This document shows, piece after piece, positions 34,754 through 44,817 of a DNA stretch of 64,000 nucleotides. Numbering within the stretch: position 1 is the first letter of the stretch; each line of letters opens with the position of its first letter. The position numbers and the translations under genes are program-made. The notes under the pieces were generated by a model. That model was not told the origin of the DNA. It saw nothing but the letters and a program-made list of their open reading frames with translations, and made no database searches. The DNA is from UBA4416 sp035439445. GTDB lineage: Bacteria; Bacteroidota; Bacteroidia; B-17B0; Aurantibacillaceae. Location of the stretch: positions 35,225-99,224 of the forward strand of contig DAORKG010000009.1 of assembly GCA_035439445.1 (NCBI GenBank), given 5' to 3'.

Positions 34754-36636
34754 TGTCCTTTTTTATTTTTGGGTGTAGCACTAGTTTGTTTTCCTAATAA
34801 ATTTTTTCCAGCAATTAAATCGGCTTCCATCATTCTTTTTTCCATTTCAGGACGAGTTACTTTGCCTGTTAAATATTTTTCAATCATTAAACTTACAATA
34901 GGAGCACTCCATGTTCCACCAAATCCGGCGTTCTCAACAAAGCATACCATTGCAATTTTAGGATTGTCTCTTGGCGCAAATGCAGAGAAAACGGCATGAT
35001 CTTTTCCATGAGGATTTTCGGCAGTACCTGTTTTTCCGCAAGCCACTATTCCCGGGATTTTGGAGGCTGTTGCTGTTCCTGCATCAAAACATTTTTGCAT
35101 TCCATCTAAAACATTCTGATAAGCTTCTGCACTTTGTACATAAGTATAATGTCTTTCTTTAAATTTTGGGTCTAACTTTTTCTCAATCCCAACCCCTTTG
35201 ATACAATGAGGAGTGTAAAAATAACCTCTGTTAGCAATTGAGGCTACTACGTTTGCCATTTGTAATGGTACTAATGTTAACTCAGCTTGCCCGATACCTA
35301 ATGATACAACCGTGTTACTTCTCCAATGGTTTTTACCAAATACTTTATTGTAATATTCTACCGAAGGGACATTTCCCGGTTTATCAAATGGTAAATCTGT
35401 TCCCAATTTTGTGTTAGGTCCAAATGAACGAACCGCATCACGCCAATGATTATAGCCATCTTCGAACTTTGGATATTTTTTTTGATCTACAATTTCTCTG
35501 AAAACGTAGCTATAATATGAGTTACATGAGGTTGCAATAGAACCGGGTAAATCAGTTGACGGATGAGGATGGCATTTTGGGCGACCACCCATTGGCGGAT
35601 ACCCCCCATGACAAGGAAATACAGTTGAACGGGATATTAATCCATCCTGTTGTGCAATTAACGCATCAATTAATTTGAATGTTGATCCTGGAGGATACAT
35701 TGCTGTTAAAGCTCTATTAAATAATGGAAGGTTCAAGGAATCATAATATAATCTGGTGTAATTTCTTGAGCGTTCTTTTCCACCTACTAATAAATTTGGG
35801 TCGTAAGTGGGGCTGGATATTAAACATAAAATTTCTCCGGTGCTAGGTTCAATTGCTACAATTGCGCCTTTCTTGCCTTTCATTAATTTCTCACCATATT
35901 CTTGTAACTCAATATCAATGCTGCTAAATAATGGTTTACCTGCAATTGCTGCTGTGTCATACAAGCCGTTCATATAACGACCTTTGGTTTTATTATGTAC
36001 GTCAACCATTACAATTTGTTTACCTTTCACCCCACGCAATGCTTCTTCGTATGATTTTTCAATCCCACTAATCCCGATATAATCACCTTCTTTATAATAG
36101 CTGTCTTTTTCTGCTTTTTCTTTAGTAACCTCACCTACATAACCTAACAAATGTGCAGCAATTGGTCTAGGATATCTTCTAACTGTTCTTGATTGAACAT
36201 CAAATCCTTTGAAACGGTAAAGTTTTTCCTGAAGTGCCGCGTAAACTTTATTAGATAATTGTTTTTCGAAGATACTTTCTTTACGAGGAGAGTTAGGGGC
36301 TTGGCAAGCTTTTTTCATCTTTCGTAAAAACTCTTCTTTGGTGATTTCAAGAATTTTGCAAAGAGCCATGGTGTCACAGTCCTTAGCCAATTTTGGGGTT
36401 ACCAATAAGTCATATGACAAAACATTTTGAACTAATAGTTTTCCATTTCTATCATAAATGTATCCACGAAGAGGGTATTCAGTTCGGTTTCTGAATGCAT
36501 TATTTCTGGCATCTAGTTTATATCGGTCATCAATAATTTGAATGTAAAATAAACGAGAAATATATACTATGGCAACCACAATAAAGAAGCCGCTGATAAT
36601 ATATTTTCTATCTGCCAGATGAGAATTGTTGTTCAT
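34750..36636 (-). CDS. mrdA: Penicillin-binding protein 2 (elongation transpeptidase)
   Basis: PBP2 cross-links peptidoglycan in the elongasome with RodA and MreC. The 628-residue class B protein has an N-terminal membrane anchor (about 13-30), the dimerisation domain beginning NRTEYPLRGYIYDRNGKLL, and a transpeptidase domain with PPGSTFK (catalytic Ser318, Lys321), SCN at 370-372 and a CGKTGTAEN box near 555. It overlaps mreD by one base upstream and rodA by four bases downstream. Confidence 0.96.
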   Translation of the reverse strand: MNNNSHLADRKYIISGFFIVVAIVYISRLFYIQIIDDRYKLDARNNAFRNRTEYPLRGYIYDRNGKLLVQNVLSYDLLVTPKLAKDCDTMALCKILEITKEEFLRKMKKACQAPNSPRKESIFEKQLSNKVYAALQEKLYRFKGFDVQSRTVRRYPRPIAAHLLGYVGEVTKEKAEKDSYYKEGDYIGISGIEKSYEEALRGVKGKQIVMVDVHNKTKGRYMNGLYDTAAIAGKPLFSSIDIELQEYGEKLMKGKKGAIVAIEPSTGEILCLISSPTYDPNLLVGGKERSRNYTRLYYDSLNLPLFNRALTAMYPPGSTFKLIDALIAQQDGLISRSTVFPCHGGYPPMGGRPKCHPHPSTDLPGSIATSCNSYYSYVFREIVDQKKYPKFEDGYNHWRDAVRSFGPNTKLGTDLPFDKPGNVPSVEYYNKVFGKNHWRSNTVVSLGIGQAELTLVPLQMANVVASIANRGYFYTPHCIKGVGIEKKLDPKFKERHYTYVQSAEAYQNVLDGMQKCFDAGTATASKIPGIVACGKTGTAENPHGKDHAVFSAFAPRDNPKIAMVCFVENAGFGGTWSAPIVSLMIEKYLTGKVTRPEMEKRMMEADLIAGKNLLGKQTSATPKNKKGH

Positions 36637-37154
36637 TATTTATTTCTTTCAGTTTTATAAAATAAAAATTGAACTATATAAACAAAACAAAATGTGCCAA
36701 TGGTACTTAATATAACTCTCAAAAAGGTTCTGAAAAATTCATTAAATCTGAATATTTCGAGATAGAAGAAAAATAAGTGGTGAATGAAAATAATCAGTGC
36801 AGAATACGTTATAAACCATACTGAGCCCATTGAATCTACGTTTGGGATTAATCCCGGATCGTATCCTTCACGAGGAGATAATAATTTTAAAATGTAATAT
36901 CTTGAAAAACCAACTAATGCGCATGCAGCTGCGTGCATTCCTGCTGTATCATAAAACATATCAATGGTTAAGCCGGTAATAAACGATAAAAATAGTACCC
37001 ATAATTTTGGTGTTTCAAAAGGTAACAGAAGTATAAAAAGTATGTATGGAAATAAAATAATGTACGAGCCCAAACGGATGTTTTGAACTATTAGAACTTG
37101 AAGAAGAACTAACAGAATAAACCGAATACTTATTTTTAGAATATTATTTATCAC
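36636..37154 (-). CDS. mreD: Rod shape-determining protein MreD
   Basis: The 172-residue protein has about five membrane segments and the small size of MreD, a membrane part of the elongasome. Sequence conservation in this family is low, so the call rests on size, topology and position between mreC and mrdA. The start is GTG, lying within the last codons of mreC (11-nt overlap). The stop overlaps the first base of mrdA. Confidence 0.88.
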   Translation of the reverse strand: MINNILKISIRFILLVLLQVLIVQNIRLGSYIILFPYILFILLLPFETPKLWVLFLSFITGLTIDMFYDTAGMHAAACALVGFSRYYILKLLSPREGYDPGLIPNVDSMGSVWFITYSALIIFIHHLFFFYLEIFRFNEFFRTFLRVILSTIGTFCFVYIVQFLFYKTERNK

Positions 37155-37983
37155 TTTGCACTTGAGATTTTGCTTCTAGACTATCTCTTTCAGCTTTATA
37201 ATTGTATTTAATTACAGATACATGATTTACTTTTTTGAAATCAGCACTTAATCTTACTTTTACTGTATAAAAAGACTCATTTGGTCTTTGCTCATAACTT
37301 TCAACAAAACCTACCATGATGCCTTCGGGGAAAATACCCGATAGAGAACTTGTAATAACCGTATCTCCTTTTTTTATTTTAGCATGAGTTGGAATATCGG
37401 TCAGATTAGAAAAACGGTAATCGCTACCATCCCAAATTAAAGGACCGTATGTTCCATCCTTTTTTAATTGACAGTTAACTCTCACATCTTTATGAAGAAT
37501 AGACATCGCTGATGAAAAATTTTCGGAAACGTCTTTTACAATCCCAATAATCCCATCACTGGTTATTACTGCCATATCATGAGCCACACCCTGAGCGGAA
37601 CCAATATTTAATGTGAGATAGTTGCTTCTTTTGTTTACTGTACTATTTATTGCTTTACCACTCATAAACTCATACTCTTGCTTATAAAGAGTATCATTTT
37701 TTTTGTAGACTTTCAATGGAATAGCGGCATAGCCAAGTTTGATACGGTTTAATAAATAAGTATTCATTTTTGCTAAACGCTCGTTCTCTTCTTTTAAAAG
37801 TAAGTATTCTTTAGCACTAGCCTCAGCTTCATAAACTTTAGCACTCACTTTGTTTGAAGAGTTTAGTAAACTGGACCCCTGGTAACCATTATTTTTAATC
37901 ATAAGAAAAAAACAGATAAACTCAATTAATAGAAACACAAAAAAGAAATTGTTTCTATATAAAAAATTTAAAAGGTTTTTCAT
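37144..37983 (-). CDS. mreC: Rod shape-determining protein MreC
   Basis: MreC is the periplasmic scaffold that activates PBP2/RodA. The 279-residue protein has one membrane segment (about 12-30), a coiled coil around residues 45-75 (KVYEAEASAKEYLLLKEENERL) and two beta-barrel domains with NIGSAQGVAHDMAVIT and the SLSGIFPEGIMVGFVE segment typical of MreC. The gene is preceded not by mreB directly but by an inserted outer-membrane protein gene. Confidence 0.94.
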   Translation of the reverse strand: MKNLLNFLYRNNFFFVFLLIEFICFFLMIKNNGYQGSSLLNSSNKVSAKVYEAEASAKEYLLLKEENERLAKMNTYLLNRIKLGYAAIPLKVYKKNDTLYKQEYEFMSGKAINSTVNKRSNYLTLNIGSAQGVAHDMAVITSDGIIGIVKDVSENFSSAMSILHKDVRVNCQLKKDGTYGPLIWDGSDYRFSNLTDIPTHAKIKKGDTVITSSLSGIFPEGIMVGFVESYEQRPNESFYTVKVRLSADFKKVNHVSVIKYNYKAERDSLEAKSQVQSDK

Positions 37984-38009
37984 TTATGAACTTGAAACAA
38001 TTGGTTTAA

Positions 38010-38660
38010 TTAAAATTTAAGAGCAACTCCTGCTTGAATTGGTGTTGAATTATCCCATCCTAATTCAGAATAAACACCAAAGTTTTTTGTGAAATAATAT
38101 CTGATACCTACAGTAAATGCGCTATATACACCAGATCTTGCTGATGCATATGCTGTATATCCGTTTGGATTATCTGTTGTTCTGGCTGTTGAATTGATAT
38201 TAAAACCTAATCCAATACTCGCATAACAGTCAAGTTTTTCTTTTGTGAAAAAGTGATAAGTTCCACGAGCTCCAACTGTAATGGTTCTGAAAGTATGAGT
38301 TTCGTTGTATGTTCTGGTGACGTAATAATTTGGGAAACCTACATATTCATTATAAGTGTCAGTAAATTTTACGCTTGTTGTATTATAACCAATAACAATA
38401 CCGGCACCAACAGAGTGCCCCCATTTAAATTTCACAATACCGTAATCTCCTTTTAAAATTAAAGGACCAAAACCTCTTACTTTTGTAGAATTATAACCAT
38501 TATAAGCAAGTCTTAAACTTGTGCGATATAAATCAGGAAATCCGTACCCTGCTGTTGCAACTACTGTTCCTTTTTCAAATGCAGTATTGTCTTGAGCTTT
38601 TACAGATGTATTAAATAAAAAAATAAATGATGATAATACTAATGTGATTTTTGTTTTCAT
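38010..38660 (-). CDS. Outer-membrane beta-barrel protein inserted in the mre operon
   Basis: The 216-residue protein has a signal peptide ending near VKAQ and about eight predicted amphipathic strands rich in Tyr, Gly and Thr, ending ALKF with a terminal Phe, as in small outer-membrane barrels of the OmpW/OmpX/porin-like type. It lies 14 nt behind mreB and 26 nt before mreC on the same strand, so it is likely to be co-transcribed with the elongasome genes. A link to cell shape is possible but not shown. Confidence 0.8.
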   Translation of the reverse strand: MKTKITLVLSSFIFLFNTSVKAQDNTAFEKGTVVATAGYGFPDLYRTSLRLAYNGYNSTKVRGFGPLILKGDYGIVKFKWGHSVGAGIVIGYNTTSVKFTDTYNEYVGFPNYYVTRTYNETHTFRTITVGARGTYHFFTKEKLDCYASIGLGFNINSTARTTDNPNGYTAYASARSGVYSAFTVGIRYYFTKNFGVYSELGWDNSTPIQAGVALKF

Positions 38661-38674
38661 AGGATGTGTTTTTA

Positions 38675-39697
38675 TTATTTAATTAAGAAAGGGAATTTGT
38701 GAACATTTTTTAATGCAATACCGGTTCCACGAGCTACAGCTCTTAGTGGGTCTTCGCAAACGTGCACTGGTAATTTTGTTTTTAAAGAGATTCGTTTATC
38801 TAAACCTCTTAATAAAGAACCACCACCTGCCATGTAAATACCGGTACGGTAAATATCTGCTGCTAATTCAGGAGGAGTCATCTCAAGTGCATTTAAAATC
38901 GCTTCTTCAATTTTAGAAATTGATTTATCTAAACAATGCGCAATTTCTACATAACTAACAAATACTTCTTTTGGAATACCACTCATTAAGTCACGACCTT
39001 GAACAGCAAAATCTGCCGGAGGATTTTCGATTTCAGTCATCGCTGCACCAACCTCAATCTTAACTTGTTCAGCACTTCGTTCACCAATTAAAATATTATG
39101 TTGACGACGCATGTATTCTTCAATGTTTGCGTTAAAATCATCACCGGCAATACGAGTTGATTTATCACATACAATACCACCTAAGGCAATAACGGCAATC
39201 TCAGAAGTACCTCCACCAATATCAATAATCATATTTCCCATTGGTTCTTCTACATCTATTCCCATACCAATAGCAGCCGCCATAGGTTCATGAATCATGT
39301 ATACTTCTTTTGCGCCTGCATGTTCAGCACTGTCACGTACCGCACGTTTTTCAACTTCTGTAATACCACTTGGTATACAAATTACCATACGAAGAGATGG
39401 TTTAAAAATACGATTACCCGGATTGATCATTTTAATCATCCCTTTAATCATTTCTTCTGCTGCTTGGAAATCCGCAATAACCCCATCGCGTAAAGGACGA
39501 ATGGTTTTAATGTTTTCGTGCGTTTTTCCATGCATCATTTGTGCTTGTTTTCCAACAGCAATTACTTTTCCTGTTGTTCTATCAACCGCAACAATACTTG
39601 GTTGGTCAACTACAACTTTTTCGTTATGAATAATAATTGTGTTAGCTGTTCCTAAGTCAATTGCAATGTCTTGAGTTAAAAAATCGAATAATGCCAT
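38675..39697 (-). CDS. mreB: Rod shape-determining actin-like protein MreB
   Basis: MreB forms membrane-bound filaments that position cell-wall synthesis. The 340-residue protein has the actin-fold motifs: phosphate-1 DIAIDLGTANT at about 10-20, connect-1 around GVIADFQAAEEM, phosphate-2 IIDIGGGTSEIAVI, and the adenosine motif MAGGGSLLRGLD. It follows purH by 19 nt and precedes the inserted barrel gene and mreC. Confidence 0.97.
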   Translation of the reverse strand: MALFDFLTQDIAIDLGTANTIIIHNEKVVVDQPSIVAVDRTTGKVIAVGKQAQMMHGKTHENIKTIRPLRDGVIADFQAAEEMIKGMIKMINPGNRIFKPSLRMVICIPSGITEVEKRAVRDSAEHAGAKEVYMIHEPMAAAIGMGIDVEEPMGNMIIDIGGGTSEIAVIALGGIVCDKSTRIAGDDFNANIEEYMRRQHNILIGERSAEQVKIEVGAAMTEIENPPADFAVQGRDLMSGIPKEVFVSYVEIAHCLDKSISKIEEAILNALEMTPPELAADIYRTGIYMAGGGSLLRGLDKRISLKTKLPVHVCEDPLRAVARGTGIALKNVHKFPFLIK

Positions 39698-39716
39698 ATT
39701 ATTTTTTGAAAATATT

Positions 39717-41246
39717 TTAGTGTTTGAAATGTCTTGTTCCTGTAAATACCATGCTTACGCCATGCGCATTGCAGTACTCGATACTATCTTTATCTTTAAT
39801 AGAACCTCCTGGTTGTACTACAGCAGTAATTCCTGCTTTGTCAGCAATTTCAACACAGTCAGGGAATGGGAAAAATGCATCACTTGCCATTACTGCTCCT
39901 TTTAAATCAAAACCGAAGCTCAACGCTTTTGATATAGCTTGTTTTAAAGCATCAACACGAGATGTTTGTCCAGTACCGCTTGCAATTAACTGATTGTTTT
40001 TTGCCAGAACAATAGTATTTGATTTCGTATGCTTCACTAATTTGTTAGCAAATAATAAATCGTTCACTTCTTTTGCAGATGGTGATGTTTTAGTAACGGT
40101 TTGGAAATTTGCGCTGGTTTCAGTTACTAAATCTTTATCTTGTTCAATAATACCGTTTAATAATGTGCGGATTTGTTTTTTTGGTAACTCCACATTTTTT
40201 TGAACTAAGATAATACGATTAGGTTTAGATTTTAAAATCTCAACAGCTTTAGCATCATATCCTGGAGCAATAATTACTTCACAAAATAATTTATTTACTT
40301 CTTGTGCAGTTTCTTCATCTACTTTTGTGTTTGTAATTAAAATACCTCCAAAAGCAGATACAGGATCGCCGGCTAATGCATCTTTCCATGCATCAATTAA
40401 TTTAGGACGAGATGCTACGCCACAAGCATTGTTATGTTTTAAAATTGCAAATGTGGGTTCTGTTGTGAAATCAGCAATTAAATTTACAGCAGCATCTACA
40501 TCCAACAAGTTGTTATAAGATAATTCTTTACCATTTAACTTATCAAACATAGCATCCATGTTGCCGTAGAATACACCTTTTTGATGAGGGTTTTCTCCGT
40601 AACGAAGTGTAGAACCATTATTGAAGCTGCTTTTTAAAACAGGTAATTGTTCGGTAGAGTTAAAATAATTGAAGATAGCCGAATCGTAATGACTGCTCAT
40701 TGCAAATGCTTTAGCCGCAAACGTTTTACGATCAGAAAGATCTGAGAAACCATTTTTCTCATTTAATAAATTTAATAACGAAGAGTAGTCATTTCTTGAA
40801 GAAACAATTACTACATCATTATAATTTTTTGCAGCTGCTCTGATTAATGAGATGCCACCAATATCAATTTTCTCAATAATATCTTCTTCTGAAGCACCAC
40901 TTGCTAATGTTTCTTCAAACGGATATAAATCCACAATTACCAGGTCAATGGTAGGGATTTCATGTTGTTCCATTTGAGCAACATCTGTGTCTAATTCTCT
41001 GCGACCTAAGATACCGCCGAATATTTTTGGGTGTAAAGTTTTAACACGTCCTCCTAAAATTTCAGGAAAAGAAGTTAATCCTTCTACTGATTTTACTGGG
41101 GCTCCAAGGTTTTCTATAAATGTTTGAGTTCCGCCTGTACTGTAAATCGTAACACCTAACTCATTTAATTTTTTAATTACCGGTTCTAAATTATCCTTAT
41201 AAAAAACGGATACTAATGCACTGTTTATCTTCTTTAAATTGCTCAT
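39717..41246 (-). CDS. purH: Bifunctional AICAR formyltransferase / IMP cyclohydrolase
   Basis: PurH carries out the last two steps of IMP synthesis. The 509-residue protein has an N-terminal IMP cyclohydrolase domain (NSALVSVFYKDN, YSTGGT, VKTLHPKIFGGIL) and a C-terminal AICAR transformylase domain, with LRYGENPHQ, KHNNACG and ASDAFFPFPD, the Lys-His pair of KHNN being catalytic. ATG 41246 (MSNLKKIN) is chosen; a longer TTG start at 41279 would lie beyond the promoter. Its position before mreB recurs in Bacteroidota. Confidence 0.97.
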   Translation of the reverse strand: MSNLKKINSALVSVFYKDNLEPVIKKLNELGVTIYSTGGTQTFIENLGAPVKSVEGLTSFPEILGGRVKTLHPKIFGGILGRRELDTDVAQMEQHEIPTIDLVIVDLYPFEETLASGASEEDIIEKIDIGGISLIRAAAKNYNDVVIVSSRNDYSSLLNLLNEKNGFSDLSDRKTFAAKAFAMSSHYDSAIFNYFNSTEQLPVLKSSFNNGSTLRYGENPHQKGVFYGNMDAMFDKLNGKELSYNNLLDVDAAVNLIADFTTEPTFAILKHNNACGVASRPKLIDAWKDALAGDPVSAFGGILITNTKVDEETAQEVNKLFCEVIIAPGYDAKAVEILKSKPNRIILVQKNVELPKKQIRTLLNGIIEQDKDLVTETSANFQTVTKTSPSAKEVNDLLFANKLVKHTKSNTIVLAKNNQLIASGTGQTSRVDALKQAISKALSFGFDLKGAVMASDAFFPFPDCVEIADKAGITAVVQPGGSIKDKDSIEYCNAHGVSMVFTGTRHFKH

Positions 41247-41262
41247 AAATTGTAGTAAAACA

Positions 41263-41270
41263 CAAAGATA
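41263..41270 (-). promoter_or_regulatory. -7 element of the purH-mre-mrdA-rodA operon
   Basis: The minus strand reads TATCTTTG, an exact TAnnTTTG match 16 nt before the purH ATG. No clear -33 partner is seen. Confidence 0.55.
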
Positions 41271-41408
41271 ATGGTTCAAAGGGCTTCTAGATGATTTGTT
41301 GAAAAGTGTTTAAAAATCCATATAAATCAATTAATAACAAGTTTTTAACAATTTGTATTTCAAATGAAATTTCTGTGTTTTTAAACTCTTTTTCCTACTT
41401 TTAAAGTG

Positions 41409-41993
41409 ATGTTAGATAAACTGGAATTATTAGATAGAGAATTGTTTTTAGCCATTAATGGTTGGCACGCTCCCATGTTTGACAATATCATGTATTATGT
41501 GTCGCAAATTTGGGTTTTTGCACCTGTTTTTGTGTACTGGTTGTATATGGTGTTTAATCGTTATGGATTAAAGAAATTGTTGATTTTAATAGGTTTTTTG
41601 GGTCTGTTAGTTTTACTAACGGATCAAACATCTAATATTACCAAACACGCTATTAAAAGATATCGGCCCACCCATAACCTTGAAATTCAATCCAAAGTAC
41701 ATACGGTGAATGAGTATAAAGGCGGCTTGTATGGTTTCTTTTCTGGACACTCTACTAATACATTTGGAGTAGCCATGTTGTTATTTTTAATTTTCAGAAA
41801 AGAATCTCTTGTATTTAGACTATTGTTTTTTGGTTGGGCGGCACTTACTGCTTACTCTCGCATCTACTTGGGTGTACACTATCCTTCTGATATTTTTGTT
41901 GGTTTTGTAGTGGGTATATTTTGGGGTTATGTTGTTTACCGTTTAATACAATTTACCTTTAAACAACAATTTCACGAAACGGTTGAAGTATGA
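41409..41993 (+). CDS. PAP2-family membrane phosphatase
   Basis: The 194-residue protein from ATG 41409 has five or six membrane segments and the three phosphatase motifs of the PAP2 superfamily: K-x6-RP in KHAIKRYRP, SGHS in GFFSGHSTN, and SRIYLGVHYPSD. Such enzymes dephosphorylate undecaprenyl pyrophosphate, phosphatidic acid or lipid A; which one is unknown. It opens a closely packed plus-strand series: the next two genes overlap by four bases each (ATGA). Confidence 0.88.
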   Translation: MLDKLELLDRELFLAINGWHAPMFDNIMYYVSQIWVFAPVFVYWLYMVFNRYGLKKLLILIGFLGLLVLLTDQTSNITKHAIKRYRPTHNLEIQSKVHTVNEYKGGLYGFFSGHSTNTFGVAMLLFLIFRKESLVFRLLFFGWAALTAYSRIYLGVHYPSDIFVGFVVGIFWGYVVYRLIQFTFKQQFHETVEV

Positions 41994-42853
41994 TGATGAA
42001 AATATTTTTTGTTTGTTTATTATTTAGTTTAACGCTTTCTGCACAAATGCCAGAAACAGATATATGGCTATTTAAAATTGAGAAAAAAGAAGGTAAGTAT
42101 AACTACTCAAACCCATTAAACATAACTCATCGCATAGGGTATGATAATCAGCCTACATTTAGTTCGGATGGTAAATCTATATTGTACGTTTGCATTGACT
42201 CTACTAAACAAGCGGATATTTACCAATATGCTATATCAAAAAAAACATCTGTTAATCTCACTAAATCGCAAGTAAGTGAATACTCACCAACTATTATTCC
42301 TGATGGTTCTGGTTTTAGTGCGGTTGTGGTAGAAAAAGATTCTTCGCAACGTGTTTGGTTATTTAACTTAGATGGAACTTTTAAACGAATTGTTCATGAA
42401 GGAACTGATTCTATTGGCTATCACACATGGTTAAATAACGACACACTGATGTATTATAAATTAACTGAACCGCATTCGTTAAGAGTATTGGATTTGAAAT
42501 CAAATAAGGATGTTTGGATTTGTGATCATCCAACAAGAGCATTTAAGCAAATCGGCAAAAGCTCCCGATTTATATATGGGATTAAAGATTCTGTTTCTAC
42601 TCAGTTCAGAATATACAACCCGGCATTAAAAGAGAGTGTGGTTTATGCCTCGTATGCTTCAATTAACGAAGACTTTATCTGGCATTCTGAATTAGGCTTA
42701 ATTAAATCAGAAGGAGCCGATTTGTTAAAATATAATGAACAATCTAAAACGTGGGATGTGTTATTCTCTTTTTCTAATCTTGGTATTAAAAAAATTACAC
42801 GATTTGTTTTTGACTCAAAAAATAAACAATTAGCTATAGTAAGTAACTTATGA
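41990..42853 (+). CDS. Secreted TolB-like beta-propeller protein
   Basis: The 287-residue protein has a signal peptide ending near LSAQ and repeats of the PD40/WD40-like type (NQPTFSSDGKSILYV, EYSPTIIPDGSGFSAVV), so it is probably a periplasmic beta-propeller. It lacks any enzyme motif I recognise. It overlaps the PAP2 gene and the following GNAT gene by four bases each, indicating coupled translation. Confidence 0.75.
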   Translation: MMMKIFFVCLLFSLTLSAQMPETDIWLFKIEKKEGKYNYSNPLNITHRIGYDNQPTFSSDGKSILYVCIDSTKQADIYQYAISKKTSVNLTKSQVSEYSPTIIPDGSGFSAVVVEKDSSQRVWLFNLDGTFKRIVHEGTDSIGYHTWLNNDTLMYYKLTEPHSLRVLDLKSNKDVWICDHPTRAFKQIGKSSRFIYGIKDSVSTQFRIYNPALKESVVYASYASINEDFIWHSELGLIKSEGADLLKYNEQSKTWDVLFSFSNLGIKKITRFVFDSKNKQLAIVSNL

Positions 42854-43287
42854 TAATTGAAAAACAAATAGGAGAGTATTTATATTCAACAGACAAAGCT
42901 AAGTTAGATGTTGCTTATGTTCATCATTTTTTGAGTAAAGAAAGTTATTGGGCAAAAAATATCCCTATGGATATTGTTAAAGCTTCTATTGAAGGTAGTT
43001 TGTGTTTTGGCGTTTATGAAAATAATAAGCAAATTGGTTTTGCCAGAGTAATAACAGATTATGCCACCTTTGGTTATTTAGCCGATGTGTTTATTGATAA
43101 AGATTATCGCGGAAAGGGATTAAGTAAAAATTTGATGACATTTATTATGGAGCAAGATGTGATTAAAAAACTTCGTCGATTTATGTTGGCAACATTAGAT
43201 GCTCATGGATTGTACGCTCAATTTGGTTTTGAAAGCCAAGAAGGAAATAAGCGATTGATGGGAGTTAAATTTTTTGAGCAATACTAA
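42850..43287 (+). CDS. GNAT-family N-acetyltransferase
   Basis: The 145-residue protein has the GNAT acetyl-CoA site in DVFIDKDYRGKGLSKNLM and a C-terminal MLATLDAHGLYAQFGF segment. It belongs to the small YjcF/Eis-independent type of single-domain acetyltransferase; the substrate is unknown. It overlaps the propeller gene by four bases. Confidence 0.85.
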   Translation: MIIEKQIGEYLYSTDKAKLDVAYVHHFLSKESYWAKNIPMDIVKASIEGSLCFGVYENNKQIGFARVITDYATFGYLADVFIDKDYRGKGLSKNLMTFIMEQDVIKKLRRFMLATLDAHGLYAQFGFESQEGNKRLMGVKFFEQY

Positions 43288-43293
43288 TAGCAT

Positions 43294-44817
43294 TTGATTT
43301 TAGCTCTTATATATTTTTTAGCGTTTCTGTTTTTTGTAAACAAATTGTCTTTTTTTAATGACAATGTTCTTTCATTTAAAGTTATTGTTGGAATTTTAGT
43401 GATTAAATGTCTTGGCTGTGCAGCTTATTATTGGGTGTATTTTTGTTATTATCCTTCCGGCTATAATGGCGACAGCGTTTCAACCTTACATGATGCCAAA
43501 ATCATATACGATGCCTTGCCTGAACACCCTATGGATTTTATCAAAATGATTTTTGGCTTACATTCCGAGTTAGACACTGATCCGTTATATGAACCTTATT
43601 TTAAACAAATAGAAAAATGGGGTAGGGCAGATATAACAGGAGATTTTTTTTTAAATGATAACAGAACTCCTATTCGAATCAATGCCATTATTATGTTGTT
43701 TTCTTTTGGAAGTTATTCGGTTCATGCTTTAGTTATGTTAATGATGTCTTTTATTGGACAGTTTGCTTTTTATAAAACATTTAAGGGTTATTTTTCTAAT
43801 AAAGAGTTTTTGTTAGCAGTTATTATTTTCATTACTCCATCTATGTTGTTCTGGACATCAGGTGTCTTAAAAGAACCCATCGCTATATGTTTGTTAGGCT
43901 TATTTACTTATTCTTACTTTAAGTTATTTGTTCATTACCAAATACAAACTAAATACATTGGATTGTTCTTTTTATCGTGTTTGTTGTTTTTAATTGTAAA
44001 GCCCTATATTCTGGTTTTACTTATGGTGCCTCTCATTTTGTTTTCAGTGGTTAAGGGTTATAAGATAAAAAGAATGACTTTGTTTTATGCCTCTTCTCTA
44101 TTGATTATTTACGGTTCCGGTATCTTAGTATTGAAATTTGTGTTTCAAAAAGATGTATTAAATACTATTGTAGTTCGGCAAAATGATTTTGTAAGTTTAA
44201 GTAAAGGAGGACGATTTTTTATTAAGGATGATAAATATGTTCGTTTTGAATATAGTGATACAACTCATTTTCATAAAGTTGATACGGTGAAAAATTTATA
44301 TCAATTAGACAGACACTCCGCGTTTATGTATTGGGACACTCATAATTTAAGAGATACTATTTATGAGACTAACAATAAAGACACGTCTTATTTTGAGTTA
44401 AGAGCGGTATGTGCTCCATCTGGCTCAGCTATTAATATAGATAGGCTGCAGTATTCATTTTCGTCATTTGCTAAATTAATTCCACAATCCTTTTATAATG
44501 TATTGTGTAAGCCATTTTTTTACGATAGTCGCTCAGTACTAGAGTTAATGGCTTCTTTCGAAAATCTGTTTTTTTTACTATTTTATATTTTATGTTTTGT
44601 TTTTATAACTAAAACCTCCGTTAATAAAAATTTGTTACTCTGTTGCATGATGATTGTTATTACCTCTTTTATTTTAATAGGTATTACTACTACAGTAACA
44701 GGTGCTATAGTAAGGTATAAAATTCCTTTTATTCCGTTTTTATTAATGATACCGTTGTTGTGTTTAAAATCAGAGGTTCTTAAAAAGATTCCTTTTGTAA
44801 AACATTTAGTTAAATAG
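43294..44817 (+). CDS. Large polytopic membrane protein, possibly GT-C glycosyltransferase-like
   Basis: The 507-residue protein has ten or more hydrophobic segments. A long extracytoplasmic loop (about 265-390) is rich in charged and aromatic residues. The segment FITPSMLFWTSGVLKEPIAI resembles the membrane-embedded segments of GT-C-type glycosyltransferases and of polymerase-like proteins of surface polysaccharide synthesis, but I do not recognise the family. The start is TTG, 6 nt after the GNAT stop; no ATG exists before residue about 70, so the TTG is needed. Confidence 0.65.
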   Translation: MILALIYFLAFLFFVNKLSFFNDNVLSFKVIVGILVIKCLGCAAYYWVYFCYYPSGYNGDSVSTLHDAKIIYDALPEHPMDFIKMIFGLHSELDTDPLYEPYFKQIEKWGRADITGDFFLNDNRTPIRINAIIMLFSFGSYSVHALVMLMMSFIGQFAFYKTFKGYFSNKEFLLAVIIFITPSMLFWTSGVLKEPIAICLLGLFTYSYFKLFVHYQIQTKYIGLFFLSCLLFLIVKPYILVLLMVPLILFSVVKGYKIKRMTLFYASSLLIIYGSGILVLKFVFQKDVLNTIVVRQNDFVSLSKGGRFFIKDDKYVRFEYSDTTHFHKVDTVKNLYQLDRHSAFMYWDTHNLRDTIYETNNKDTSYFELRAVCAPSGSAINIDRLQYSFSSFAKLIPQSFYNVLCKPFFYDSRSVLELMASFENLFFLLFYILCFVFITKTSVNKNLLLCCMMIVITSFILIGITTTVTGAIVRYKIPFIPFLLMIPLLCLKSEVLKKIPFVKHLVK

